Shown: positions 56,181 through 64,000 of the stretch, one piece after another
Position numbering within the stretch: the stretch's first letter is position 1
How the letters are laid out: each line of letters opens with the position of its first letter
DNA from: JADGGV01 sp035715725
Lineage (GTDB): Bacteria > Gemmatimonadota > Gemmatimonadetes > Longimicrobiales > RSA9
Length of the DNA stretch: 64,000 bases
Direction of reading: 5' to 3'
NCBI GenBank assembly: GCA_035715725.1
Contig: DASTKT010000140.1
Location: 35,839 to 99,838 of the forward strand
Program-made: the position numbers and the translations under genes
Notes under the pieces: generated by a model
Databases searched by the model: none
Told to the model about the DNA's origin: nothing
Seen by the model: only the letters and a program-made list of their open reading frames with translations

Positions 56181-56996
56181 GTGCAGTTGCGTTCTCCGGT
56201 TTCCGCCGTGTTGCTGCTCTTCGCCTCGCTCGCCTCCCCCGCGCCCGCCCAGACCCCGGTCGAGGGGCTGCGCACCGCCGAGGCGCCGCCGGCCCCCGTG
56301 CCGTTCGGCGTCGGCGAAAAGCTCGTCTACTCCGTGTCGCTCAGCCCGTTCGGCGGCGTCGGGGATGGCTCCTTCGAGGTGGTCGAGCTCGACACGATCC
56401 GCGGCCATACGACGTACCGGCTGCGCATGCGCGTGAAGGGCGGCGTCCTGTTCGCGAAGGTCAACGACCACTACCAGTCGTGGATGGACGTCCACTCGCT
56501 GATCTCGCGCCGCTTCCAGCAGGACCAGAAGGAGGTCAAGTACGAGCGGCACCGCACGCTCGACTTCTTCCCGGAGCAGCTCCGCTGGAGCCGGCTCGAC
56601 AAGGAGGAGTCCGGGCCGCTCCCGACCGACCGGCCGCTCGACGACATCTCGTTCATCTACTACGCCCGGACGCTCCCGCTCGAGGTCGGCCGGACGTACA
56701 CGCTGCCGCAGTACTTCCACAAGGACGGCAACCCCGTCGTCCTCAAGGTGTTGCGCCGCGAGACGGTGAAGGTCCCCGCCGGCACGTTCGCCACCATCGT
56801 CGTGCAGCCGATCATCCAGACGAAGGGGCTCTTCGGCAAGGGCGGCAAGGCGGAGGTCTACTTCAGCGACGACGACCGGCGCTTGCTCGTGCAGATGAAG
56901 TCCGACGTCCCGGTGCTCGGCTCGCTCACGCTGCGGCTCGAGCGCGTCGAGCTCGGCGAGCGCCTCTCGTCCACCTCGCCGGCCCAGCACCCGTGA
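56181..56996 (+). CDS. DUF3108-family secreted protein
   Basis: 271 residues from a GTG (AAAGG upstream). Signal peptide (SPVSAVLLLFASLASPAPAQ). Beta-rich body with family phrases FGVGEKLVYSVSLSPFGGVGDGSFEV, YRLRMRVKGGVLFAKVNDHYQSWMD, FIYYARTLPLEVGRTYTLPQYFHKDGNPVVLKV and AEVYFSDDDRRLLVQMKSDVPVLGSLTLRL, as in DUF3108 proteins of unknown function in the periplasm. Overlaps the next start (TGATG). It sits at the end of the LPS cluster. Confidence 0.85.
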   Translation: MQLRSPVSAVLLLFASLASPAPAQTPVEGLRTAEAPPAPVPFGVGEKLVYSVSLSPFGGVGDGSFEVVELDTIRGHTTYRLRMRVKGGVLFAKVNDHYQSWMDVHSLISRRFQQDQKEVKYERHRTLDFFPEQLRWSRLDKEESGPLPTDRPLDDISFIYYARTLPLEVGRTYTLPQYFHKDGNPVVLKVLRRETVKVPAGTFATIVVQPIIQTKGLFGKGGKAEVYFSDDDRRLLVQMKSDVPVLGSLTLRLERVELGERLSSTSPAQHP

Positions 56997-57970
56997 TGGA
57001 CGAGGCGACGCCGCCGCCCCCGACCCCGGACGAGGTCGACGTCGCCCGCATCCGCACGGTCCCCGTCGCCGCGCGGCCGAACAAGGTGCGGACTGCGGAC
57101 CTCGCGCATCCGCCCGGCACGGACCGCAGCTTCCACGCGTTCCTCGACTCGCTCCCGGACATCCTCGAGGCGAAGAGCTTCCGCGCCGTCGTCCAGGCCG
57201 TGGCCGGCGCCGCGCGCGCGGGACGGGGCGTGCTCGTCATGCTCGGCGGCCACGTCGTCAAGACCGGCCTCTCGCCGGTGCTCATCGACCTCATGCGGCG
57301 CGGCGTCATCACGCACGTGGCCACGAACGGCTCGGCCGTCATCCACGACTACGAGCTGGCGCGCTGGGGCGGCACGAGCGAGGACGTGGAGGCGGGCCTC
57401 GCGGACGGCACGTTCGGCATGGCCGAGGAGACCGGCCGCGAGATGAACGGCGCGATCCGGCGCGGCGCCGCGGAGGGGTGGGGGATGGGCGAGGCGCTCG
57501 GCCGCGCGCTGGAGGCGCGAGGCGACCTGGCCGCGTCCGCGCTCTCGCTCCTCCTCGCCGCGCGCCGGCTCGGCGTCGGCCTCACCGTCCACGCCGGTAT
57601 CGGCGCCGAGATCATCCACCAGCACCCGGCCGCCGACGGCGCGGCGCTCGGCGAGACGTCGCTCCGCGATTTCCGCCGCCTGGCCGCGCACCTCCCGCGC
57701 CTCGAGGGCGGCGTCGTCCTGAACCTCGGCTCCGCCGTCATCATGCCCGAGGTCTTCCTCAAGGCACTCACCGTCTGCCGCAACGTGAACGACGGCGCGC
57801 CCCGCGCCTTCGTCTCCGCCGACTTCGACATGATCCGCCACTACCGGCCGCGCGTGAACGTGGTCGAGCGCCCGACGAGGACCGGCGGCGGGAAAGGCTA
57901 CCAGATCACCGGACACCACGAGATCATGGTGCCGCTCCTCGCATGGTCGGTCGTGGAGGCGTTGGGGTGA
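56996..57970 (+). CDS. Deoxyhypusine-synthase-like protein
   Basis: 324 residues, start overlapping the previous stop. It follows the deoxyhypusine synthase fold: LGGHVVKTGLSPVLIDLMRRGVITHVATNGSAVIHDYELA matches the NAD-binding part, TVHAGIGAEIIHQHPAADGAA the substrate region and VVLNLGSAVIMPEVFLKAL the final strand. The catalytic Lys of the eukaryotic GGGVxKHH loop has no clear equivalent. Such proteins occur in many bacteria without eIF5A, so the function is unassigned, possibly an alkylamine transfer. Ends in a strong terminator. Confidence 0.72.
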   Translation: MDEATPPPPTPDEVDVARIRTVPVAARPNKVRTADLAHPPGTDRSFHAFLDSLPDILEAKSFRAVVQAVAGAARAGRGVLVMLGGHVVKTGLSPVLIDLMRRGVITHVATNGSAVIHDYELARWGGTSEDVEAGLADGTFGMAEETGREMNGAIRRGAAEGWGMGEALGRALEARGDLAASALSLLLAARRLGVGLTVHAGIGAEIIHQHPAADGAALGETSLRDFRRLAAHLPRLEGGVVLNLGSAVIMPEVFLKALTVCRNVNDGAPRAFVSADFDMIRHYRPRVNVVERPTRTGGGKGYQITGHHEIMVPLLAWSVVEALG

Positions 57971-60617
57971 ACGCGAGAGGGGCCGCCCGGATGATCCGGG
58001 CGGCCCCTCTCGCATTCGTCGGCGCGCGGCGTCCGCGCTGCGCCGCCCTCTGCGCCGCCTGCGCCGGGGCCCGCGCCCCGGGGAGCGGCAGGCGCAGGAG
58101 CTGGCGGTGTCCGAGGTCCAGCGCGTACAGGAAGCTGCCGTTGACGGTCAGGCCGTAGAACTGGGCGCCGGGGATCGCGGCCTCCCAGACCTTCCGGCCG
58201 TCCGCGGAGAAGCGCACGATGCGGCCGCGCCCGCCGCGCTCGGCGGCGAAGACGTCGCCTTCGGGCGTCGAGGCCACCGCCACCAGGCGCCCGCGGCCGA
58301 AGCCGGTGATGAAGCGCTGCAGCGTGCCGTCGGCCGCGATGCGCAGCACGTCGCCCTCGTAGCCGGCGGCGGCGATGTCGCCCGCCGCGCTGGCCGCGAT
58401 CTGGTAGAGGTGCTCGTCGACCCTGCGCCACACGCTGACCGTGCCGTCGCGGGTCACGCGGTGGATGCGCCCGCTCCAGTCGGCGACGAGGACGTCGCCG
58501 TCCGCGAGCACCGCCGTGCCGTAGGCGGGCGCGGCGTCCCCAAGCCGGGCCACGACGTGCGCCGAGCCGCTCTCCGCGACGCGGTACAGGTAGTCGTCGC
58601 CCGCCGCGCGGGCCACCACGTACGCCTCGCCCGACGGCCCGACGACGGGCGAGTACACCGCGTCGGACGGGATTCGCACGAGCGTCTTGGGCAGCGGATC
58701 GCCGCGGTTCATGGCCAGCACGCGCGGCCGCGGCCGCAGCCCGAGCGGGTCCCAGCCGTAACCGGCCTGCAGGATCCGGTCGCCCTGCATGGCCAGCCCC
58801 CAGCTCCACGGGAGCTGCGTGGCCAGCACCTCGGCGCTGCCCGGCGCCGTCACCTCCAGCGCCACGACCACCTGCCGGGCCGTGCTGGCGCTGTCTCCCG
58901 CCGCCCGCAGGCTCACGGTGTCGGCGTAGTCGCCGGGCGGGAGCGCCGCCGGGTCCGCGCTCAACACGAGGTCGTCGCCCGAGCGCGTCGCGCGCAGCCA
59001 GTTCGCGCGCCCCTCCGCCGTCCACGCCGACGGCACCGAGTCCGCCGGCAGGCGAACCACGCCGCCGACCGGCTTCGCGCCCTCCACCGCGGCGAGCCGC
59101 ACGACGCCGCGCATCGACGTGGCCGCGGCACGGGCGCCCGCCAGCGAGACGTCCATCGAGACGACGCCGCTCCGCTCCGCGATCCGGTCCAGCCGCAGCC
59201 CCGCCGGCTGAACGAACTCGAACGTGTGGCGCTCGTCCCGCCCCGGGAACGGGTCGCCCTCGTCCGCGCCGCCGTGCAGCGTGTCGTTGCCGACATCCGC
59301 CCGCAGCACCGCGACGGCCGGCTTGCGCTCGTCGCTGTTCCACGCGCCCAGCTCGCCCCGCTCCGGGTCCACGTGCCAGGCGAGCATGCCGCTCCCCGGG
59401 ATGTGCGCGTCCGAGCCGATCTTCTGCCGGTTCTCGAACAGCAGGTACTCGCCGCCCGAGCCCGCCACGTCGTAGCGGTAGATCGTGTGCGACGTCTCCA
59501 CCGGCGGCAGCGACAGCGCCGTCGTGTCCTTCTTCAGCCACTTCACCGTCACCCAGCCGAGCTGCTCCTTCTCCCACGCCCCCAGGTGCGTCGGCGAGTA
59601 GCGCGCGCTGTGGCTCCCCGTGCCCATCAGGCCCCACGCGCCGATCCCCTGCGAGGAGCCGTCGTAGTCGTACAGGTCGGGCAGCCCCAGCACATGCCCG
59701 GTCTCGTGCGCGAGCACCCCGACGTGCAGCGGACCGCACGTCTCCGCGTCCACCGCCGAGAGCACCAGGTAGTCCGCGATCCGCACATTGCCCCCCGACT
59801 TCGAGAGCGAGCGCGTCGGGAACGGCTCCATCGCGCCGCGGTGCGGCCAGATCGCGCCCGGCCGCGTGTCACCCTCGCACGGCGTCGCGTACAGGAAGAC
59901 GACGAAGTCCACGAAGCCGTCGTCGTCCCCCGAGTTCGGCACGCCGTCCGGGCCGTCGTTGTCGAACTGCCCGAAGTCGATGAACGGCTCCGCCAGCGTC
60001 AGCGCCTCCTCCCGCAGCTCCTTCACCCGCCCGAAGCCGCCCCAGCCGAACGACTCCTTCGGCAGGTAGTACGACGCCGGACGGCTCAGCCGCAGCCACG
60101 ACGTCACCGCGCCGGTCACCTTCAGCAGCCCGCCCGAGACCTCGTCGTAGTAGGACGCGTACGAGACCGTGTCGCCCCGCGCCGGTCCGAACAGCCGGTC
60201 CGACAACGCCTTCGAGGAGAACGGCTCCGTGCCGTCCGAGTACAGCACCGGGATCACCAGCACCCGCAGCGTCCCCGTCAGCGCGGCACCCAGCTTCGCC
60301 GCCGCCTGCGGGTCCAGCCCGTCCAGCCGACCCGCCGCCAGCAGCTCCTGCCGCCGTCTCCGGACCTGCTCGACCTTGCCGAGCCACGCCCGGCTGAATT
60401 CCATGGGTGCGTACGGCTGCGTGTCCGTCAGCCCCGCGATGGTCGCGGGCGGAAGCACAATCGGTCCCGCGGCCGGGAGCGGCCGGGGGATCTGCGCCTG
60501 GGCGGCGCCCGCCGAGGTGAGGGTAGCAGCAACGACGGCAGTGACGAAAACGCCTCGTCGCCCCACCCGCAGGAGAGGATGGGTGAAGATGGCTCGCTCC
60601 TTCGCGGGCCGGCCCAC
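57924..60617 (-). CDS. Secreted M6-family metalloprotease with C-terminal propeller
   Basis: 897 residues. Signal peptide after GRRGVFVTAVVAATLTSAGAAQA. M6 (immune-inhibitor-A-like) domain with LVIPVLYSDG near residue 120 and zinc motif HETGHVLGLPD (His304, Glu305, His308), followed by YDGSSQGIGAWGLMGTG. The middle has a beta-sandwich (~480-620) and the end a six-blade-type NHL/beta-propeller (FxADGRKVWEAAIPGA, LYALDLGHRQLLRLPLPG). The last ~17 residues cross the terminator hairpin and the convergent gene, so the true end is in doubt. Likely extracellular proteolysis. Confidence 0.9.
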   Translation of the reverse strand: MGRPAKERAIFTHPLLRVGRRGVFVTAVVAATLTSAGAAQAQIPRPLPAAGPIVLPPATIAGLTDTQPYAPMEFSRAWLGKVEQVRRRRQELLAAGRLDGLDPQAAAKLGAALTGTLRVLVIPVLYSDGTEPFSSKALSDRLFGPARGDTVSYASYYDEVSGGLLKVTGAVTSWLRLSRPASYYLPKESFGWGGFGRVKELREEALTLAEPFIDFGQFDNDGPDGVPNSGDDDGFVDFVVFLYATPCEGDTRPGAIWPHRGAMEPFPTRSLSKSGGNVRIADYLVLSAVDAETCGPLHVGVLAHETGHVLGLPDLYDYDGSSQGIGAWGLMGTGSHSARYSPTHLGAWEKEQLGWVTVKWLKKDTTALSLPPVETSHTIYRYDVAGSGGEYLLFENRQKIGSDAHIPGSGMLAWHVDPERGELGAWNSDERKPAVAVLRADVGNDTLHGGADEGDPFPGRDERHTFEFVQPAGLRLDRIAERSGVVSMDVSLAGARAAATSMRGVVRLAAVEGAKPVGGVVRLPADSVPSAWTAEGRANWLRATRSGDDLVLSADPAALPPGDYADTVSLRAAGDSASTARQVVVALEVTAPGSAEVLATQLPWSWGLAMQGDRILQAGYGWDPLGLRPRPRVLAMNRGDPLPKTLVRIPSDAVYSPVVGPSGEAYVVARAAGDDYLYRVAESGSAHVVARLGDAAPAYGTAVLADGDVLVADWSGRIHRVTRDGTVSVWRRVDEHLYQIAASAAGDIAAAGYEGDVLRIAADGTLQRFITGFGRGRLVAVASTPEGDVFAAERGGRGRIVRFSADGRKVWEAAIPGAQFYGLTVNGSFLYALDLGHRQLLRLPLPGARAPAQAAQRAAQRGRRAPTNARGAARIIRAAPLAFTPTPPRPTMRGAAP
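57973..58013. terminator. Strong terminator hairpin
   Basis: A 19-bp perfect GC-rich stem (57973-57991 with 57995-58013) with a 3-nt TGA loop, right after the deoxyhypusine-synthase-like stop. It also lies inside the 3' end of the open frame of the convergent M6 gene. Confidence 0.8.
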
Positions 60618-60789
60618 GCGCCGTCGCGTGAGTCCGGGTGGGTTCGGCTGTGGAGTTTGTGTGTTGGGAGTGGAGAAACCGGTGCTCGTCCGGCGGACCC
60701 AACCATCCGCAAGATGACGGTAACTCCGCGTGCGGTCAAGTGTTTCCTCGCCCGCGGCACGATTCTGTCAGACACCCCCCGCCCAGGGG

Positions 60790-60817
60790 TTGACCCCCTC
60801 CCCCGTTTCGTTATCTT
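60790..60817 (+). promoter_or_regulatory. Promoter of tRNA-Glu
   Basis: TTGACC (60790-60795), 16-nt spacer, TATCTT (60812-60817), about 46 bp before the tRNA. The rest of the 60618-60863 gap shows no gene. Confidence 0.6.
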
Positions 60818-60863
60818 TATCTCTCTGCACGGGAACCGGATACACGCCCCGGCAGGTACCCGC

Positions 60864-60936
60864 GCCCCCATCGTCTAGTGGCCTAGGACGCTGCGTTCTC
60901 AGCGCAGAAACCGGGGTTCGATTCCCCGTGGGGGTA
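60864..60936 (+). tRNA. tRNA-Glu (anticodon CTC)
   Basis: Acceptor stem GCCCCCA pairs with TGGGGGT (first pair G-T). D-arm GTC...GAC, anticodon stem CTGCG/CGCAG around loop TTCTCAG with anticodon CTC, T-arm CGGGG-TTCGATT-CCCCG, discriminator A. CCA is not encoded. Confidence 0.93.
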
Positions 60937-60960
60937 CTGGCTCGCTCGGTGGGCCGCCAA

Positions 60961-61177
60961 GGTCGCATAGCTCAGTTGGCTCCGGGGCCTCTCCCCTCCG
61001 CCGACTTCGCAGGTGGTTCCGGGCTACGGGTGACCTGGGTGCATTGGTCGGCAGTTCGAGTTTGTTCGCGGTCGCATAGCTCAGTTGACTCCGGCGCTTC
61101 GCGCCTTCGTCGACTTCGCAGGTGGTTCCAGACGACCGGTGGCTTCGGTAGGGCAGTGGGTACGTCGGCAATTTCTC
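60961..61177 (+). repeat. Two tandem ~109-bp units starting with the 5' part of tRNA-Val
   Basis: Unit 1 (60961-61069) and unit 2 (61070-61177) both begin GGTCGCATAGCTCAGTTG, the acceptor and D-arm start of the intact tRNA-Val that follows at 61178. The 3' half is not a tRNA: a CG-rich hairpin, then CGACTTCGCAGGTGGTTCC shared by both units, and a region ending TCGGCA. Unit 1 retains a T-loop-like GTTCGAGT. They are tRNA-derived pseudo-units or a small RNA family. Confidence 0.65.
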
Positions 61178-61251
<74 letters not shown>

Positions 61252-61300
61252 CTTCGAGAAGACGGCGCAGTTCGTTGCGCCGCAATAGGTTGGAAGGTCA

Positions 61301-61329
61301 GGGCCGCATCCGATGGGTGCGGCCCTTTT
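61301..61329 (+). terminator. Rho-independent terminator of the tRNA cluster
   Basis: GGGCCGCATCC-GAT-GGGTGCGGCCC forms an 11-bp stem (one wobble pair) directly followed by TTTT. Confidence 0.85.
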
Positions 61330-61359
61330 CCGTGCGCCAGCGGTTCTCGGCGGGGGTTC

Positions 61360-61396
61360 CTGTAGCGTTTCTGTAGCGTTCGGGAAAACGCTACAG
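61360..61396. repeat. CTGTAGCGTT direct and inverted copies, possible integration site
   Basis: CTGTAGCGTT occurs at 61360-61369 and 61371-61380, and as its reverse complement at 61387-61396, making a 10-bp stem with a 6-nt loop. Position just downstream of a tRNA gene and next to a transposase relic resembles recombinase binding sites. Confidence 0.45.
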
Positions 61397-61591
61397 ACGG
61401 CCCGCCCGGGGCCCGTGGCTCAGCTTGGCTGTACCCGGCCACCAACGCGTGGACCGAACCGCCGAGGGAGAGCTCGGACCGATGGTGAGCCCCGGGCGAC
61501 GGCCTGGGTTGCACCTTGAGGGATTGGGGCCGGGCTGGCCGTCTCGGGGTTCACCCGACCGACGGCGCGGAGGGGCGGTCTGGGCGGGGGT

Positions 61592-61720
61592 CGCCAGATC
61601 GACAAGCGGATCGAGGACTTCCCCGACCTCTCGGCGGTCGGCGTGCTCGAGGAGGTCCACGCCGACGGCTACTGCGGTGGCTACTCGCAAATGCGCGACT
61701 ACGTGCGCCGCATCCGCCCG
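61592..61720 (+). pseudogene. Fragment of an IS21-family transposase (IstA)
   Basis: In the frame starting at 61592, 43 codons read RQIDKRIEDFPDLSAVGVLE and on through HADGYCGGYSQMRDYVRRIRP. This is the conserved region after the helix-turn-helix of IstA (usual form LSAVRLLEEIRA-GY-GGY-QL-xYVRxxRP). No start codon, no upstream or downstream extension, and no IstB gene, so only a relic remains. Confidence 0.7.
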
Positions 61721-61739
61721 TGCGGTCGGCCGCCCAGAA

Positions 61740-61943
61740 TCACCGCGAGGTTCCGGCGGACGTCGCAGGGAGAGCGGTGATTCGGTCGAGCGCCGCCGCC
61801 ACGGCCTCCTCCGGCCGAGCGAGGTGCTCAACCGGCGCAGCGGCCGTATCCAGACCCGGCACCGCGGCCGCGGCGGGCTCACGCCCCGGCTCGGGCAGCG
61901 TGGCACGGCCTGCGGGTGGCGGCGGCGAGTCGTCGTCTCTCAT
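61740..61943 (-). CDS. Possible small protein, 67 residues
   Basis: ATG at 61943 with GGAGGG 3-4 nt upstream. Pro/Ala-rich N-terminus, then a short helix (RPEEAVAAALDRITALPATSAG). No family recognised. It lies in the low-GC island with the transposase relic, and may be a chance frame. Confidence 0.3.
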   Translation of the reverse strand: MRDDDSPPPPAGRATLPEPGREPAAAAVPGLDTAAAPVEHLARPEEAVAAALDRITALPATSAGTSR

Positions 61944-62071
61944 GCACCCTCCACTCGTGGTCCGCTCAGCAGTTCCGGCGCCTGGGACGCGACGCTATTC
62001 CGCTCGCGCCGACAATCGGGACCGGTGTGTGTCCCCGAGTCAGCGACACGGAGTCCTCCAGATGTTTCGCC

Positions 62072-62100
62072 TTGTAAGTCAGCTTCGCCGACGCTATCGT
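62072..62100 (+). promoter_or_regulatory. Possible promoter of the RCC1-repeat lipoprotein gene
   Basis: TTGTAA (62072-62077), 17-nt spacer, TATCGT (62095-62100), with a leader of about 110 nt. The surrounding bases are richer in A and T than the rest of the window. Between 61252 and 62217 no complete conventional gene is visible. Confidence 0.4.
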
Positions 62101-62217
62101 GCCATATAGGCTTGCTCTCCATCCGTCGCTGTCGGCTTTCAGTCGTTATGTCCGCCTCGGATGTGTTCAGGCGTCCGACTGTTCTGCCACACGTCTGCCG
62201 AGCGATTCTGCGCGATG

Positions 62218-63846
62218 ATGCGTTTCCACTGGACGACTGCGTTCACGGCCGCCGCGGCGCTCGCGCTCGGCTGCGGCGGCGATGGAACCGGACCGGGGCG
62301 TGGCGATCTCCGCGTCATCATCGCGCCGGCGGACACGCTGGTTACCGCCCTCGGGGATTCGGTTCACCTGTCCGCCTCGGTCGTCGAGCGGAACGGCCGA
62401 AATTCGCCGAGCGCGACGGTCATTTGGACGAGCCTCGATCCGGAGGTGGTCTCCGTCGGCGAGACCGGCGTTGCCGTCGCGCGCTCGAATGGGGCCGCGC
62501 GTATCCGCGCGCTCGCCGGCACCGCCGCGGATACGGCGATCGTTCGGGTGCGCCAGCAGGTCGTCGGGGTCGGCATCTCGGCACCCGACACCGTGCTCCC
62601 CCTGGGGAGCACCACGCAACTCGGCGGTGGCGGCGTGGACGCGCGCGGCAACGTGGTGGCGGACCAGCCGGTGGAGTGGGTTTCCTCCGATCCGGCCATT
62701 GCAGCCGTAGATGCGGAGGGAGTGGTGAACACGCGCTCGACGGGGGCCGTGACCGTCCGGGCGCAGGTGGGAACCGAGCAGGATTCCATCTCGCTGCAGA
62801 TCGTCCGGCCCGCGGCGAACATCTCGATCTCTACCTGGCACGCCTGCGCGACGGATCTAGACGGGTCGCTCTACTGCTGGGGGAGCACCTACGGCGAGCT
62901 GCTCGGACGTTTTTCCTCCCCGGAGGCGCCCGTCCCCCTCCGCGTGCCCACGCCCGCCCCGTTCGGTGCCGTCGCGACGAGTTCGCGCGGGAGCTGCGCG
63001 CTCTCCAGCGCGGGGGAGGCGTACTGCTGGGGCTACCCGACCTTCGGCGTGTTCACCCCGACGCTCGACCGTGGTCCCGAGCCGCTCGAGGTGTTGAGCG
63101 TCTCGCAGACCCACGCATGCGGCGTCGGCGCGAGCGGGCAGGCCTACTGCTGGGGGATCAACTTCTACGGTGCGTTCGGCAACGGCCAGCCGATCGGGGC
63201 TTCGAGCACGTTGGTCCCGGTCGCGACGAACGTCCGGTTCCGCACCATCGCGGCGCTGGCGTCGCGGACCTGCGCGCTCACGTCGGAGGGTCGCGCCTAC
63301 TGCTGGGGCTACAACGAGGATGGCGCGCTGGGCGGCGGCTTCACCAGCCAGATGGAGCTTCTCCCCGTGCGGGTGGTCACGGACCTCAGTTTCGCCAGCA
63401 TCGCTGCCGGCGACCTGCACGTCTGCGCGCTCACGGGGGAGGGTGCCGCGTACTGCTGGGGCTCGAACGAGTTCGGTCAGCTCGGGAATGGTTCGACCGC
63501 CAACGTGGTCGACCACCCCGTCGCCGTGCGGGGTGGCGTCCGCTTCGCGAGCATCTCGCCAGGCAACGACCACACGTGCGGATTGGACGCGGAGGGGCGG
63601 GCGTACTGCTGGGGCTCGAACGGCGCCGGCCAGCTCGGAATCGGCTCGCATGAGGACCGGATGCAGCCGACCCCCGTGGCCGGCGGGCTGCGGTTCCGCG
63701 CCATCGCCGCGGGCGACGGCCGCACGTGCGGGATCACGACCCGGCGAGTGGCGTACTGCTGGGGCTCGGACAACCAGACCCCGATCGGGATCGGCTGGCG
63801 GCCCGACGGTGACGTCACCGTGCCGACCCGCATCCTGCTGCGCTGA
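62218..63846 (+). CDS. Lipoprotein with Ig-like domains and a seven-blade RCC1-type propeller
   Basis: 542 residues from the second of two adjacent ATGs. Lipoprotein signal ending AALALGCGG. Two BIG2-like domains (~25-200: VIIAPADTLVTALGDSVHLSA, VGISAPDTVLPLGSTTQLGG). Then seven RCC1 blades, each with a Cys near the first strand and another in a YCWGS/YCWGY motif (HACATDLDGSLYCWGS, SCALSSAGEAYCWGY, TCALTSEGRAYCWGY, TCGLDAEGRAYCWGS), so one disulfide per blade is likely. Predicted surface or periplasmic binding protein; follows an island with mobile-element traces. Confidence 0.87.
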   Translation: MRFHWTTAFTAAAALALGCGGDGTGPGRGDLRVIIAPADTLVTALGDSVHLSASVVERNGRNSPSATVIWTSLDPEVVSVGETGVAVARSNGAARIRALAGTAADTAIVRVRQQVVGVGISAPDTVLPLGSTTQLGGGGVDARGNVVADQPVEWVSSDPAIAAVDAEGVVNTRSTGAVTVRAQVGTEQDSISLQIVRPAANISISTWHACATDLDGSLYCWGSTYGELLGRFSSPEAPVPLRVPTPAPFGAVATSSRGSCALSSAGEAYCWGYPTFGVFTPTLDRGPEPLEVLSVSQTHACGVGASGQAYCWGINFYGAFGNGQPIGASSTLVPVATNVRFRTIAALASRTCALTSEGRAYCWGYNEDGALGGGFTSQMELLPVRVVTDLSFASIAAGDLHVCALTGEGAAYCWGSNEFGQLGNGSTANVVDHPVAVRGGVRFASISPGNDHTCGLDAEGRAYCWGSNGAGQLGIGSHEDRMQPTPVAGGLRFRAIAAGDGRTCGITTRRVAYCWGSDNQTPIGIGWRPDGDVTVPTRILLR

Positions 63847-63916
63847 GGGGCGGGTGCTGCGGTAACCAGGCACCTTGAACCGCGGCGCTCCGACCGGCGC
63901 GCATCGTCAGGTCGGC

Positions 63917-64000
63917 ATGACCGCCGCTCCGCCGCGCGCGCGTCGGCTCCCCTCCAGGCGGCGGTCCATCACCATAACGGCTGCGATCGCGGTGAGCGGG
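63917..64000 (+). CDS. Possible start of a further gene, cut by the right edge
   Basis: An ATG at 63917 opens a frame to the window end: a basic N-terminus (RARRLPSRRRS) followed by ITITAAIAVSG, which could be a signal or first membrane helix. Too short to judge, and no good ribosome site. Confidence 0.25.
   Translation, partial: MTAAPPRARRLPSRRRSITITAAIAVSG

Noticed and set aside
60961..61177. Two more functional tRNA-Val genes
   Set aside because: They have the acceptor 5' strand and D-arm start, but no matching 3' acceptor strand or anticodon arm.
61425..63653. 742-codon plus-strand frame
   Set aside because: Shifted frame through the island and the RCC1 gene; the true RCC1 frame has seven YCWG blades and a lipobox.

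Overview
The window is a GC-rich (about 70 % or more by eye) stretch of bacterial chromosome, densely packed with genes on both strands. A Gram-negative cell envelope is implied by the Kdo kinase, LpxL-type acyltransferase, heptosyltransferases, MsbA-like exporter and TonB domain. The mix of secreted metallopeptidases, Ig-like lipoproteins, a caa3 oxidase and a PorX-type regulator fits Gemmatimonadota best. That assignment is inference from gene content; no rRNA or marker phylogeny is available here.

Layout. 0-5.7 kb: a membrane protein, a membrane-anchored methyltransferase, and an operon blaI / M56 protease with a HEAT-repeat sensor / HEAT-repeat protein, preceded by a strong promoter and two tandem operators. 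5.9-9.7 kb: an alpha/beta hydrolase and an S-adenosyl-homocysteine module (ArsR-methyltransferase regulator resembling SahR, plus ahcY). 10-16.3 kb: secreted proteins (small lipoprotein, TolB-like propeller, M28 and M20 peptidases, Ig-like lipoprotein). 16.5-20.5 kb: lipoprotein, then the whole phosphorylated serine pathway (serB, class V aminotransferase, serA). 20.7-24.1 kb: patatin phospholipase, thioredoxin-like protein, DmpA-type peptidase. 24.3-32.7 kb: heme A synthase, caa3 oxidase coxB-A-C-D, ctaG, an internally duplicated membrane protein and heme O synthase. 32.9-38.6 kb: M1, M23 and two M16 peptidases (one active, one lacking the zinc site). 38.6-44.2 kb: PHP phosphatase, aldo/keto reductase, Kdo kinase with a glycosyltransferase, M55 peptidase. 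44.3-56 kb: a J-domain/TonB fusion, then an LPS cluster in which a PorX-like regulator is translationally coupled to an MsbA-like ABC transporter, followed by GT9/GT4/GT2 enzymes and LpxL. 56-60.6 kb: DUF3108 protein, deoxyhypusine-synthase-like protein, M6 protease. 60.8-64 kb: tRNA-Glu, two tRNA-Val-derived tandem repeat units, tRNA-Val, a short island with an IS21 transposase relic, and an RCC1-propeller lipoprotein.

Non-coding structure is unusually rich. Four snap-back elements made of inverted, internally repetitive arms lie at 8.6, 9.7, 35.0 and 43.2 kb. Two of them enclose the same ~107-nt core with a conserved hairpin. A 25-29-bp-period array of a fixed 9-mer alternating with ever-changing mini-palindromes sits inside the oxidase operon at 28.5 kb.

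The most system-like observations are the BlaI/M56-HEAT/HEAT operon, the J-domain-TonB fusion, the PorX-MsbA coupling, a glycosyltransferase with an in-frame amber codon inside an Arg/Gly-rich tail, and the hairpin repeat families.
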